Source: CAYQJV01 sp964417925
GTDB taxonomy: Bacteria > Hydrothermota > Tepidihabitantia > B3-TA06 > CAYQJV01
Length of the DNA stretch: 10,804 bases
Reading direction: 5' to 3'
Assembly: GCA_964417925.1 (NCBI GenBank)
Contig: CAYQJV010000050.1
Location: forward strand, 1 to 10,804
Shown here: piece after piece, positions 1-7,118 of the stretch
Layout of the letters: every line of letters starts with the position of its first letter
Position numbering within the stretch: position 1 is the stretch's first letter
The notes under the pieces: generated by a model
Databases searched by the model: none
What the model was told of the DNA's origin: nothing
What the model saw: the letters and a program-made list of their open reading frames with translations, nothing else
Translations under genes and position numbers: made by a program

Positions 1-255
1 CTTGCAATTCTTGATGAACCTACTGCTGGACTTGATGTGATAAATTCAGTGGAGATAAGAAAAAAAATTAAAGAGTTCGTCAAAAAAGGTGTAACTGTGC
101 TTCTCTCCTCTCACAATATGCTGGAGGTTGAATTTTTATGCGATAGGGTAGCACTCATAAAGGAGGGAAGTATAATAGAACAGGGAAGTCCAAAGGGGTT
201 AAAGAAAAAGTACAAAGTCCAAAATCTTGAAGAAGTATTCTTCTCTATAAGATGA
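1..255 (+). CDS. ABC transporter ATP-binding protein, C-terminal fragment (cut by window edge)
   Basis: This is the last 84 residues of an ABC ATPase. The frame is open from base 1, so the gene starts outside the window; the GTG at 37 lies inside the D-loop and is not a start. The visible part opens with the Walker B strand and D-loop (LAILDEPTAGLD, residues 1-12). The H-loop histidine follows in LLSSHNM (residue 38), then the usual tail (DRVALIKEGSIIEQG, ending in LEEVFFSIR). Walker A and the signature motif are missing only because of the cut. The stop codon overlaps the next gene's start (ATGA at 252-255), so this ATPase powers the permease that follows. DRA/NatA-type exporters have this gene order. 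The substrate cannot be read from the sequence. Confidence 0.94.
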   Translation, partial: LAILDEPTAGLDVINSVEIRKKIKEFVKKGVTVLLSSHNMLEVEFLCDRVALIKEGSIIEQGSPKGLKKKYKVQNLEEVFFSIR

Positions 256-1520
256 GAAAACTCTTTGCAATTGTGAAAAAAGAGGTAAAGGAACTCTTGA
301 CCTTAAGAGTAATTGCCCCTGTGCTTGGAATTGTATTAATCTTTGGCTTTGTTGGAAAGATTCTGAAAAAAGAAGTAAAAAAACAAAAAAAATTTCAACC
401 TGTTTACCTGTGTGATTATGATAACTCAGAGATTTCTCATAAAATCATCTGCTTTCTTACTGCCTCTGGATTGAAGATTGAAAAAGGAAAAGGTAGTAAA
501 GAGGGAGTAATTAAAAATGCCAAAAAAGAAGGATACAAAGCAATAATCTTCATTCCAGCAGGCTTTGGAGAAAAAATAAAGAAAAAAGCAGATGCTGAAA
601 TAGAATTTTACTGCATTGTTAAAGGAATTTCTGCATTTTCTGACATAGGGGTCATTAAAACTTTGGAAGTTCTTAAAAACTTAAACCAGTATCTTTTTGA
701 ATCTACGTTGAAAGAAATTGGAATAAAAGACTTGGATAGGTTAAAAACACTTGTAAAAATAAAAGAATACACCATATTCAAAGATAAAAAAATCAATATA
801 GGACCTGCGGTTTTCAAAGGGTATCTCTCAAGTCAAACATTTTTAATCCCTGTGGTAATATTTATAGTTATTGTATACGCTTCCCAGTTAATTGCAGCGT
901 CTATTGGTCAGGAAAAGGAAAATAAAACCTTGGAAACCCTACTCACCACACCAGTGGATAGAAAAACTATAATAGCAGGGAAAATGATAGGAGCATCGGT
1001 AATAGGATTTATAATGTCTGCAATAGCACTCTGGGGTATGAAGTCTTACCTTTTTTCTTTCTATGAATTTGATACCTCTCTTCCCTCTCATACTATTAAA
1101 TTATCCTTTTCCCCAATTTTTTACATCACCATAGGAATAGGAATATTCCTTGCCATCCTATGCGCCTTATCCCTTTCTTTATTCATAAGCATGTTTGCCA
1201 CAGATGCCAAGCAGGCCCAGGCAATGACCATGCCAGTGATAATGATAGTAATGCTTCCCTATCTATTGACAATATTTATTGATTTTTCAACTCTATCTTC
1301 CGGACTAAAATTTATCCTTTATGCAATACCATTTACCCATGCTTTCTTAATCCCTTCCAAACTTTTCATGGGAGAATACAGTTCTGTATTCTTAGGACTT
1401 CTCTACATGATTTTCTTTACAGTAATAATTATTTCATTGATTGCTAAGATGTTTTCTTCAGATATGGTATTAACTGCTAAAATAACGTTTTACAAAAAAG
1501 ATAAATCCATAAATTTATAA
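252..1520 (+). CDS. ABC-2 type (NatB-like) ABC transporter permease
   Basis: This 422-residue integral membrane protein is the export partner of the upstream ATPase. One membrane segment lies near residues 19-37. A large soluble, probably extracytoplasmic domain follows (about 40-190), then a cluster of further segments near 196-218, 246-262, 287-313, 324-346 and 379-400. The cytoplasmic loop QEKENKTLETLLTTPVDRKT (220-239) followed by IIAGKMIGA is the diagnostic motif of ABC-2/NatB permeases. The layout of one helix, a big loop and then five or six helices, together with the length, fits the NatB branch, known in Bacillus for sodium export. Many relatives have unknown substrates, so sodium is not claimed. 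The start ATG overlaps the ATPase stop by 4 nt, and there is no strong Shine-Dalgarno, consistent with translational coupling. Confidence 0.93.
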   Translation: MRKLFAIVKKEVKELLTLRVIAPVLGIVLIFGFVGKILKKEVKKQKKFQPVYLCDYDNSEISHKIICFLTASGLKIEKGKGSKEGVIKNAKKEGYKAIIFIPAGFGEKIKKKADAEIEFYCIVKGISAFSDIGVIKTLEVLKNLNQYLFESTLKEIGIKDLDRLKTLVKIKEYTIFKDKKINIGPAVFKGYLSSQTFLIPVVIFIVIVYASQLIAASIGQEKENKTLETLLTTPVDRKTIIAGKMIGASVIGFIMSAIALWGMKSYLFSFYEFDTSLPSHTIKLSFSPIFYITIGIGIFLAILCALSLSLFISMFATDAKQAQAMTMPVIMIVMLPYLLTIFIDFSTLSSGLKFILYAIPFTHAFLIPSKLFMGEYSSVFLGLLYMIFFTVIIISLIAKMFSSDMVLTAKITFYKKDKSINL

Positions 1521-1548
1521 ATTAAAATCTGTTAGGTTAACCCAAAAC

Positions 1549-1579
1549 TTGACATTTTTAAAAAAATAAGCATCATAAT
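1549..1579 (+). promoter_or_regulatory. Candidate sigma70-type promoter upstream of the C10 peptidase
   Basis: A perfect -35 hexamer TTGACA lies at 1549-1554, in an A/T tract. The best -10 match is CATAAT at 1574-1579, but the 19-nt spacer is long. It would place the transcript start near 1586, inside the strong ribosome-binding site. A 17-nt spacer gives the poorer ATCATA and a start near 1584. The -35 box is convincing, but the exact -10 and start are uncertain. A small palindrome GGTTAACC (1535-1542) lies 6 nt upstream of the -35. Confidence 0.45.
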
Positions 1580-1583
1580 AGAG

Positions 1584-1590
1584 AAGGAGG
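1584..1590 (+). promoter_or_regulatory. Ribosome-binding site of the C10 peptidase gene
   Basis: AAGGAGG, a near-perfect anti-Shine-Dalgarno match, sits 6 nt before the ATG at 1597. It fixes the start codon of the peptidase. It is one of only two strong Shine-Dalgarno sequences seen in the window (the other precedes rpmB), whereas the coupled genes lack one. Confidence 0.85.
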
Positions 1591-1596
1591 AGTATT

Positions 1597-4077
1597 ATGA
1601 GATGGAAGTTTTCACTTCTCTTTGTATCTGCATATCTTAACCTTCTCTATTCACTGAAGATAGAAAATGGTAACACGGTGATCAATGTTGCAAAAACCCA
1701 TATTTCAGCAGTTGGAAAAAAGGGGATAACCATTAAGGATGTAAAAATACTTTCGCCTCCTGATGGTTTTGATACTCTTGGTTATATTGTGAATCTTTCT
1801 CCCCAGGGATTTATCGTAATCTCCACAGATACCAGATTACCTCCTGTTATAGCTTATTCCTTCCTTTCCAACTTTCCTTATGAGGAATCCAGATTGAATA
1901 TCCTGCTTGATATGCTGAGAAACGATTTAATGCTTCGTTTACAACATTTAGATAAAATCCCAGACAGCATCAAAAAAAGACGTGAAAGAGAGTGGTTAAT
2001 GTATCTCAATTTTCCTGATTCAATAAAAAGTATGTATTCTACAGCAGGACAGTGGCCTCCTGAGGGCTCTACCTCCACTGGAGGATGGATAGAAACAACC
2101 TGGCATCAGCTCAGCCCTTTTAATGACAGTTGCCCCATAGATTACGTTACATCTGAAAGATGCCTAACTGGTTGTGTAGCCACTGCAATGGCTCAGATAG
2201 TGAATTACTGGGAATATCCTCCAAAACTTCATTTTGACGATTCGGATAACTATCTTTCCGAAGCTTTCTTTGTTTCACCTCCAAGAAGAATATACATTGA
2301 CTGTTCTCCGGATGGCCATAACGATGGAGTAGCGGAGCATGAATATGAACATGACCCAAGCATGGATACCATAGATTACGACAATGCAGATGCAAAAACA
2401 TGGGCAGAGTTAAACTTCGCCTGTGGAGTTTCAGTTCAAATGATGTACAGCTCCAAAGCTTCAGGAGCCTACACCATGGATGTAGCTACAGCATTGAAAG
2501 AAAAGTTTGGATATGAATCAGCTAAATGGATGTGGGTAGGAGATGATGATTTTTACCCTACACTAAAAGATAACATGAAAAATGCTCAACCTGCTGAAAT
2601 GAGTATCTACGGAACTATGGGAGGGCATGCCATAGTTTGTGATGGATTAAAAGAGATAGATGGAAGTGATGATCAATATCATCTAAATTTTGGTTGGGGC
2701 CCTACAAGTCCAAGACCAATTACTGAGTGCTGGTATGTACTTCCAGATGACCTCCCACCTGGCTTAAACACCATAAGAGGAGCTGTAGTAAACATTAAAC
2801 CTCCAGAAACCCCTGGTCCAAAAGCAGATTTTATAACTTATAATCCACGAGTAGGATGTCCACCCCATGTGATTTACTTTTTTGATAGATCCAAAGGCAC
2901 TATCGCTTCAAGATTATGGAACTTCGGAGACGGCACAACTTCCACCGAGGAAAATCCAGTGCATGTATATGAAAATCCTGGGCATTACAGTGTTTCCCTC
3001 ACTGTATCGGATGGAACTTATACAGATGTAGAAATAAAAAAAGATTATATTATAGTTCTTAATCCACCCTCTCCATCATTTACTGCATATCCCAGAGCAG
3101 GATCTCCTCCTTTAAGAGTAAAGTTCAAAAATACTTCTACTGGAGATTCCATCTCATCCTTTTTATGGGATTTTGGAGATGGAACCACCTCTACCCAGGA
3201 AAATCCAGTACATGTATACGAAAAAGAAGGAAGATACACAGTTTCTTTAAAAGTATATGGTAAGTGCGGTGAAAAAAATTTGGTAAAGGAAAATTATATA
3301 TTTGTGGGAGACCTTTTAATTCCAGAATTTGAGGCTACCCCAATATCCGGATGTTCTCCTCTTGAAGTACATTTCCAAAATAAATCCCTCGGCAATCCTT
3401 CATCCTTTTTATGGGATTTTGGAGATGGAACCACCTCTACCCAGGAAAATCCAGTACATGTATATGAAAAAGGGGGAAGGTATACCGTATCCCTCACAGT
3501 AAAAAGAGAAGATATGGAAAATACCGTTGAAAAGAATGACTACATACACGTATATCAAACCCCTCAAGCAGAATTCAGGATAGAGAAGGACGATGAATAT
3601 CAACCTTTGATTCATCATCTTACTGTAAAATTTTACGATAGTTCAGAGGGTAATCCATGCAAATGGTTCTGGGACTTTGGAGATGGCGTAACATCCACTG
3701 AAAAAAATCCCATTCACACTTATACCTCACCAGGAGAGTATACTGTAAAACTCAGAGTAGAAAATAATATGGGATGTAGTGATGAAGTAATAAAAGAGAA
3801 ACTTATAAAGGTCTCCACCACTCCTCTTAATTTCGCATTATATTCCTTAACCGGTAAAAAATCAATGATTGTATATGACATTCCAAAGGTATCTCATGTA
3901 AGAATTGACATTTACTCCTCAATAGGTACCCATTTAGCAACCATAGAAGACTGCACCAAGAGACCTGGTAGGTATTACATAGATATTGAAAAACTTGAAA
4001 TACCCTCAGGAGTTTATTTTATAAGGCTTTCTGCACCAGAATATGAAAAAATCATAAAGATTACATTTATCCAATAG
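1597..4077 (+). CDS. Secreted C10 (streptopain-family) cysteine peptidase with four PKD domains and a FlgD-like C-terminal domain
   Basis: This 826-residue protein is predicted to be exported. Domains in order: signal peptide (1-19, MRWKF then a hydrophobic core ending LLYS); Spi/streptopain-type inhibitory prodomain (about 21-145, including GFIVISTDTRLPPVIAYS); C10 catalytic domain (about 160-402); four PKD domains (about 408-489, 490-571, 573-654, 656-740), each with a WNFGDG/WDFGDG core; and a C-terminal beta-sandwich (about 741-826, with PSGVYFIRL) of the FlgD-Ig/type-IX-sorting-like kind. Catalytic Cys193 lies in LTGCVATAMAQ and His344 in GGHAIVCDG. The oxyanion/Trp region is YHLNFGWG (Asn364, Trp367). 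All the key residues of streptopain are present, so it should be active after prodomain removal. The PKD domains probably bind extracellular polymers or act as spacers. The C-terminal domain may anchor or route the protein, but no type IX machinery is visible here. A strong ribosome-binding site fixes the start. Confidence 0.95.
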   Translation: MRWKFSLLFVSAYLNLLYSLKIENGNTVINVAKTHISAVGKKGITIKDVKILSPPDGFDTLGYIVNLSPQGFIVISTDTRLPPVIAYSFLSNFPYEESRLNILLDMLRNDLMLRLQHLDKIPDSIKKRREREWLMYLNFPDSIKSMYSTAGQWPPEGSTSTGGWIETTWHQLSPFNDSCPIDYVTSERCLTGCVATAMAQIVNYWEYPPKLHFDDSDNYLSEAFFVSPPRRIYIDCSPDGHNDGVAEHEYEHDPSMDTIDYDNADAKTWAELNFACGVSVQMMYSSKASGAYTMDVATALKEKFGYESAKWMWVGDDDFYPTLKDNMKNAQPAEMSIYGTMGGHAIVCDGLKEIDGSDDQYHLNFGWGPTSPRPITECWYVLPDDLPPGLNTIRGAVVNIKPPETPGPKADFITYNPRVGCPPHVIYFFDRSKGTIASRLWNFGDGTTSTEENPVHVYENPGHYSVSLTVSDGTYTDVEIKKDYIIVLNPPSPSFTAYPRAGSPPLRVKFKNTSTGDSISSFLWDFGDGTTSTQENPVHVYEKEGRYTVSLKVYGKCGEKNLVKENYIFVGDLLIPEFEATPISGCSPLEVHFQNKSLGNPSSFLWDFGDGTTSTQENPVHVYEKGGRYTVSLTVKREDMENTVEKNDYIHVYQTPQAEFRIEKDDEYQPLIHHLTVKFYDSSEGNPCKWFWDFGDGVTSTEKNPIHTYTSPGEYTVKLRVENNMGCSDEVIKEKLIKVSTTPLNFALYSLTGKKSMIVYDIPKVSHVRIDIYSSIGTHLATIEDCTKRPGRYYIDIEKLEIPSGVYFIRLSAPEYEKIIKITFIQ
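3154..3218 (+). repeat. Exact 65-bp direct repeat, copy 1 (second PKD domain)
   Basis: Bases 3154-3218 are identical to 3400-3464, a spacing of 246 nt (82 codons). They encode the PKD core SSFLWDFGDGTTSTQENPVH and the following VY. After one mismatch (C/T at 3219/3465) identity continues for 7 more bases. Sequence on either side diverges clearly, although the protein fold is the same. Confidence 0.95.
3400..3464 (+). repeat. Exact 65-bp direct repeat, copy 2 (third PKD domain)
   Basis: This is the second copy of the 65-bp sequence at 3154-3218, in the same reading frame and the same position of the PKD fold. The equivalent parts of PKD 1 and PKD 4 are related in protein but much less alike in DNA. 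Recent duplication or gene conversion limited to modules 2 and 3 is therefore more likely than selection on protein sequence alone. Confidence 0.95.
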
Positions 4078-4088
4078 TCTATATAGAC
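4077..4088. repeat. 12-bp perfect palindrome between peptidase stop and GWxTD operon promoter
   Basis: GTCTATATAGAC is a perfect 12-bp inverted repeat beginning at the last base of the peptidase stop codon and ending 6 nt before the TTGACA box at 4095. It has no loop and no T-run, so it is not a rho-independent terminator. It could be a small operator site, but the AT-rich context makes chance a real possibility. Confidence 0.35.
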
Positions 4089-4094
4089 ATATAC

Positions 4095-4122
4095 TTGACA
4101 AAGGTTAAATTTGATTTATCAT
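4095..4122 (+). promoter_or_regulatory. Candidate sigma70-type promoter for the GWxTD-GWxTD-ricT operon
   Basis: A perfect -35 TTGACA (4095-4100), a 16-nt spacer and TATCAT (4117-4122, five of six matches to TATAAT) are seen. A start site 6-7 nt downstream falls at about 4128-4129, on the likely ATG of the first gene. That would make a leaderless or nearly leaderless mRNA. It lies in the only gap before this three-gene operon. Confidence 0.5.
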
Positions 4123-4128
4123 GAATAC

Positions 4129-5187
4129 ATGGTAATTTTAGCATTTACGTTATTTTTTGACACAGATGAAATTTTATGGGACTGGAAAAGAGAGGGGAAT
4201 CAACTACAGATTTTTGTAAACTTTGCTACAGACTCTTTTTCTTTCTCTGAAAAAGAAGGAAAATGGAGAATGGAGTATAGATTGGTAGCTCAGTTTACAG
4301 GAAAGGCTAAAACCCTGTTTGGAAACGAAGTATACAGGGAAAAAAGTTTTATAAAAATTCCTCAAAGAATATGTGATAGTATCAGAATAAAAGTTCCAAA
4401 AGGAGAGTACAATGTTAAAATTACAGTACAGGATATAAATACTTTAAAAAAGATAGAAACTCAAAAAAAACTCAAATTTGCAGACCTTAATTTTGAAAAA
4501 ATCATTCTCAAAGCCCCCGACGGTTCTCCAGCAGTGTTTAAGAAGCTTACAAAAAAGGATACTGCCTTTCTTGAGATTAAGGATACTTTTAATGTCGTGG
4601 TAGAGCTTTTATTTAAAGGAAAAAATTTTTCAAAAAATATAAAAAAAACAGGAAAAATATTCATTCCCTTTGATGAATTCCCTAACGGTGAATATGAGGT
4701 GTATTTAATTGTAAAAAAGGACAGAAAAAAGGTTTTTAATAAACAGTTCAAAGTTGTTGTAGAAAATCCTTTCTTCTATGACGAAAAGGAATACGAAGAG
4801 ATGGTTAACAGATTGATATATATTGCTACACCCTCGGAGATGAAAAAACTCAAAAATGCACTTCCTGCACAACGGGAGAAACTGTGGAAAGAGTTCTGGA
4901 AATCAAAGGATCCCACCCCTCAAACGGAGAAAAACGAAGTTGAAGAAGAGTATTTTAGAAGAATAAGATATTGTGAAGAAAATTTCAAAAGAGGAGACAG
5001 AGGATACCTTAGCGATAGAGCAAGAGTTTACATGAAGTACGGTGAGCCTGAAGAAATAGAATACCATATTTTTGAACCAGATACTCCAGATTATCAAGTA
5101 TGGATATACAGAGACGGTAAACGATTCATATTTGTTGATAAACACGGTTTTGGAGAATACATTTTGGTATACCCTTCTATTCCATGA
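4129..5187 (+). CDS. GWxTD domain-containing protein (first of a tandem pair, degenerate signature)
   Basis: This protein of about 352 residues has an N-terminal two-thirds of beta-rich, Lys-rich sequence with no recognised domain. Its C-terminal GWxTD domain spans about residues 214-350. That domain holds the family pattern EFWKSKDPTP, then NEVEEEYFRRI, then DRARVYMKYGEPEEIEYHIF and a WIYRDGKRFIF...GFGEY ending. The naming motif itself is altered to GYLSD (292-296) where GWxTD is usual. The family's function is unknown; members occur in Acidobacteria, Gemmatimonadetes, Bacteroidetes and WOR-3-like genomes. I chose the ATG at 4129 because the resulting start (MVILAFTLFFDTDE) matches the layout of the next gene's start (MILFFIFSFIFDVDY). 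A TTG at 4111 with a weak AAAGG 5 nt upstream is an alternative, adding 6 residues. The short hydrophobic N-terminus without basic residues is a poor but possible export signal. It overlaps the next gene by 4 nt. Confidence 0.88.
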   Translation: MVILAFTLFFDTDEILWDWKREGNQLQIFVNFATDSFSFSEKEGKWRMEYRLVAQFTGKAKTLFGNEVYREKSFIKIPQRICDSIRIKVPKGEYNVKITVQDINTLKKIETQKKLKFADLNFEKIILKAPDGSPAVFKKLTKKDTAFLEIKDTFNVVVELLFKGKNFSKNIKKTGKIFIPFDEFPNGEYEVYLIVKKDRKKVFNKQFKVVVENPFFYDEKEYEEMVNRLIYIATPSEMKKLKNALPAQREKLWKEFWKSKDPTPQTEKNEVEEEYFRRIRYCEENFKRGDRGYLSDRARVYMKYGEPEEIEYHIFEPDTPDYQVWIYRDGKRFIFVDKHGFGEYILVYPSIP

Positions 5188-6431
5188 TACTCTTTTTTAT
5201 CTTTTCATTCATATTTGACGTGGATTATGCTACTTTTTTAAGTTTTTCAAATCTATATATGGTAGAAGTATACCTTTCAGCATTCTACGATAGATTTAAA
5301 TTTCATAAAGAAAACGGTGAAAATATCGCTACATTTACTTTATACTACCGGATAGAAGACCAAACTCATAAAAAAAGTATGGAAGACTCAATGAAAAGAA
5401 TTATACTATTAAAAAAAGAGGAAAATCCGGAAGATATGTGGTTCTTTGAAAATTTCGTATTCTTTGCAAAAGAGGGTAAGTACTTTATAGACCTTAAAGT
5501 GGTTACAGAAAAAGATACCTTTACACATCGCTTTAAAGTATACCTTCCAAAAATTACAAAAAAAATTACATTAAGCGATCCTGTACTATGTTATTCCATA
5601 TCTAAGGAGCCTATATATGGAATAAACAAAGGAGATCTTTATATACTTCCTAACCCCTCCCTTGTATTCGGTAAAAAGAAACCTATCATGGGAATATATT
5701 ACGAAGTATACAATTTAGTTCCTGACTCAAATTTTTATGAAATTCTGATAGAAATTAAAGATTCTGTGGGGAATAAGGTAAAAAAATTACCCAGCGTAAA
5801 AAGAGTAAAAAAGGGGAGAGCAATGCAAGATGCAGTGGCAATTAATGTTCAATCTCTTAAGGAAGGTACGTATATGTTATGTCTAAAAGTAACTGATAAA
5901 TCTACAGGAGATACTGCAGTGGGTTGTAAGAAGTTTTACATAATCAACCAACCCCCAAAAAACAGAGTTGTTTTTTTTCAGAATAGAAAGTACGATACTC
6001 TATTTTATCTCTGGGCATCTCCAGAGGAAGTTGCAGAGTACAACGGTCTTACCCCTCAGGGTAAAAGATTATTCCTTGAAAAGTTCTGGCAAAAACACGA
6101 TTACAGAGAGTTTGAAAAAAGAATAAACTTTGCAAATACATATTATAGTTTTGGAGACACACCGGGTTGGAAAACGGATAGAGGAAAAACTTATATTAAA
6201 TATGGTCCTCCTTCTGAAATTGAAAAGAAAAGTTTTGGTAAAGAATTTACCTCCTATGAACACTGGCATTATTACCACAATAACATGCATTTTGTATTTG
6301 CAGATAAAACCGGAACCGGAGAATTCAAATTGATTTTTTCTACAGAAAATCCTATGCTCAATGCTCCTGATTGGAGAAACTATGTAGATGAAGAAGATAG
6401 AATAATCCTTGAGTCTCTTTTAAATGAGTGA
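5184..6431 (+). CDS. GWxTD domain-containing protein (second of a tandem pair)
   Basis: This 415-residue protein has a short hydrophobic N-terminus (MILFFIFSFIF), then two beta-rich segments that look like Ig-type folds (about 25-125 and 150-255). The C-terminal GWxTD domain covers about 262-390. Canonical GWKTD is at 328-332, followed by RGKTYIKYGPPSEIE. The upstream half of the domain (YLWASPEEVAEYNGLTPQGKRLFLEKFW) and the closing HFVFADKTGTGEFKLIFS are also typical. A tail of about 25 residues follows (DWRNYVDEEDRIILESLLNE). It is clearly paralogous to the preceding gene in layout, but only the domain is easily alignable. ATGA overlap upstream and 8-nt overlap downstream indicate a coupled operon. 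A role in the cell envelope is inferred from the N-terminus and beta-rich content. The biochemical function is unknown for the family. Confidence 0.93.
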   Translation: MILFFIFSFIFDVDYATFLSFSNLYMVEVYLSAFYDRFKFHKENGENIATFTLYYRIEDQTHKKSMEDSMKRIILLKKEENPEDMWFFENFVFFAKEGKYFIDLKVVTEKDTFTHRFKVYLPKITKKITLSDPVLCYSISKEPIYGINKGDLYILPNPSLVFGKKKPIMGIYYEVYNLVPDSNFYEILIEIKDSVGNKVKKLPSVKRVKKGRAMQDAVAINVQSLKEGTYMLCLKVTDKSTGDTAVGCKKFYIINQPPKNRVVFFQNRKYDTLFYLWASPEEVAEYNGLTPQGKRLFLEKFWQKHDYREFEKRINFANTYYSFGDTPGWKTDRGKTYIKYGPPSEIEKKSFGKEFTSYEHWHYYHNNMHFVFADKTGTGEFKLIFSTENPMLNAPDWRNYVDEEDRIILESLLNE

Positions 6432-7065
6432 TATTTATTTAGTGGAATGTCATCAAATGATGAAAGTGCCAGCAGAACCTATTCTTGGTTTTTCTCCTTC
6501 CATGGGAGAGTATGTAATTGTAAAATTTAAAGACAGCAAGGATATTGGTAGAGTTGTAGAAAAAACTACATTGTCTCCTATTGGAGTGATCATGCGAAAA
6601 GCCACTGAGGAAGAAATAAAAGCGAAAGAAAGCATACAAGAGTGGGAGAAAAAAGCCCTGGAAGAATTCAAAAAAGTAGTTGAAAAACACAAACTTTCCA
6701 TGAAGGTAATAGATGTACATGGATGGCTTGATAAAAAAAAGATAGCTTTTTATTTTATTGCAGACAAAAGGCTTGATTTTAGAAAGGCTCATAAAGAGAT
6801 AGCCAATATATTAAAATGTAGAGTAGTTATAAAACAGATAGGAATAAGAGATTATGCCAGATGCTTAGGAGGAATAGGGCCTTGTGGAAGAGAATTATGC
6901 TGTGCAACATTTTTAAAAGAAATAAGACCTGTGAGTTTAAGGGATGCACGTGGACAAAATCTTTATGTAGATCCTGAAAAAATCTCAGGTATGTGTGGTA
7001 AACTTCTATGTTGCCTACTCTATGAAAAGGAAACATACATCAGTGTGATCAAAAAGAAATCTTAA
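6424..7065 (+). CDS. ricT: RicT/YaaT-like PSP1 domain protein
   Basis: This 213-residue cytoplasmic protein matches the RicT (YaaT) family. An N-terminal beta domain (YVIVKFKDSKDIGRVVEKT, 30-48) and an acidic/basic helical segment (61-92) lead into the PSP1 core (about 94-200). Eight cysteines lie in or near the core: C132, C147, C154, C159, C160, C191, C196 and C197. The signature stretches are CLGGIGPCGRELCC and GMCGKLLCC, as in Bacillus RicT. In B. subtilis, RicT with RicA and RicF forms an iron-sulfur complex that steers RNase Y in mRNA processing. RicA and RicF are not in this window. In Firmicutes the gene commonly lies next to holB; here it follows two GWxTD genes with an 8-nt overlap and no Shine-Dalgarno, so it is translated by coupling. 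A role in RNA processing is inferred from the family. Confidence 0.94.
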   Translation: MSDIYLVECHQMMKVPAEPILGFSPSMGEYVIVKFKDSKDIGRVVEKTTLSPIGVIMRKATEEEIKAKESIQEWEKKALEEFKKVVEKHKLSMKVIDVHGWLDKKKIAFYFIADKRLDFRKAHKEIANILKCRVVIKQIGIRDYARCLGGIGPCGRELCCATFLKEIRPVSLRDARGQNLYVDPEKISGMCGKLLCCLLYEKETYISVIKKKS

Positions 7066-7078
7066 TATACTACTTTTC

Positions 7079-7106
7079 TTGACTTTTCTCGTTTTTTGAT
7101 AATAAT
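7079..7106 (+). promoter_or_regulatory. Candidate promoter of the tRNA-Leu/rpmB transcription unit
   Basis: TTGACT (7079-7084), a 16-nt T-rich spacer and AATAAT (7101-7106) would start transcription near 7113, about 6 nt before the tRNA. The -35 shares the CTTGAC core seen before the peptidase and GWxTD genes. The A/T-rich -10 region allows other registers (for example TAATTA at 7103), so the exact box is uncertain. Confidence 0.5.
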
Positions 7107-7118
7107 TAAACTACAAAA

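Noticed and set aside
1512..1523. Palindrome AATTTATAAATT over the permease stop codon as a terminator
   Set aside because: It is all A/T, has no loop or G-C stem and no following T-run.
3045..3497. Two minus-strand open frames (3045-3239, 3294-3497) encoding nearly the same peptide
   Set aside because: They are antisense shadows of the duplicated PKD sequence. The likeness comes from the 65-bp repeat, and neither has a ribosome-binding site or a recognisable product.
2800..3740. Regularly spaced repeats that might suggest a CRISPR-like or tandem array
   Set aside because: The period of about 246 nt, the in-frame coding and the FGDG motifs identify PKD protein domains. There are no short identical repeats with unique spacers.
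6439..6792. 117-codon minus-strand open frame opposite ricT
   Set aside because: It is rich in Phe, Tyr and Ser, as expected for the complement of a Lys/Glu-rich gene; ricT on the plus strand is clearly real.
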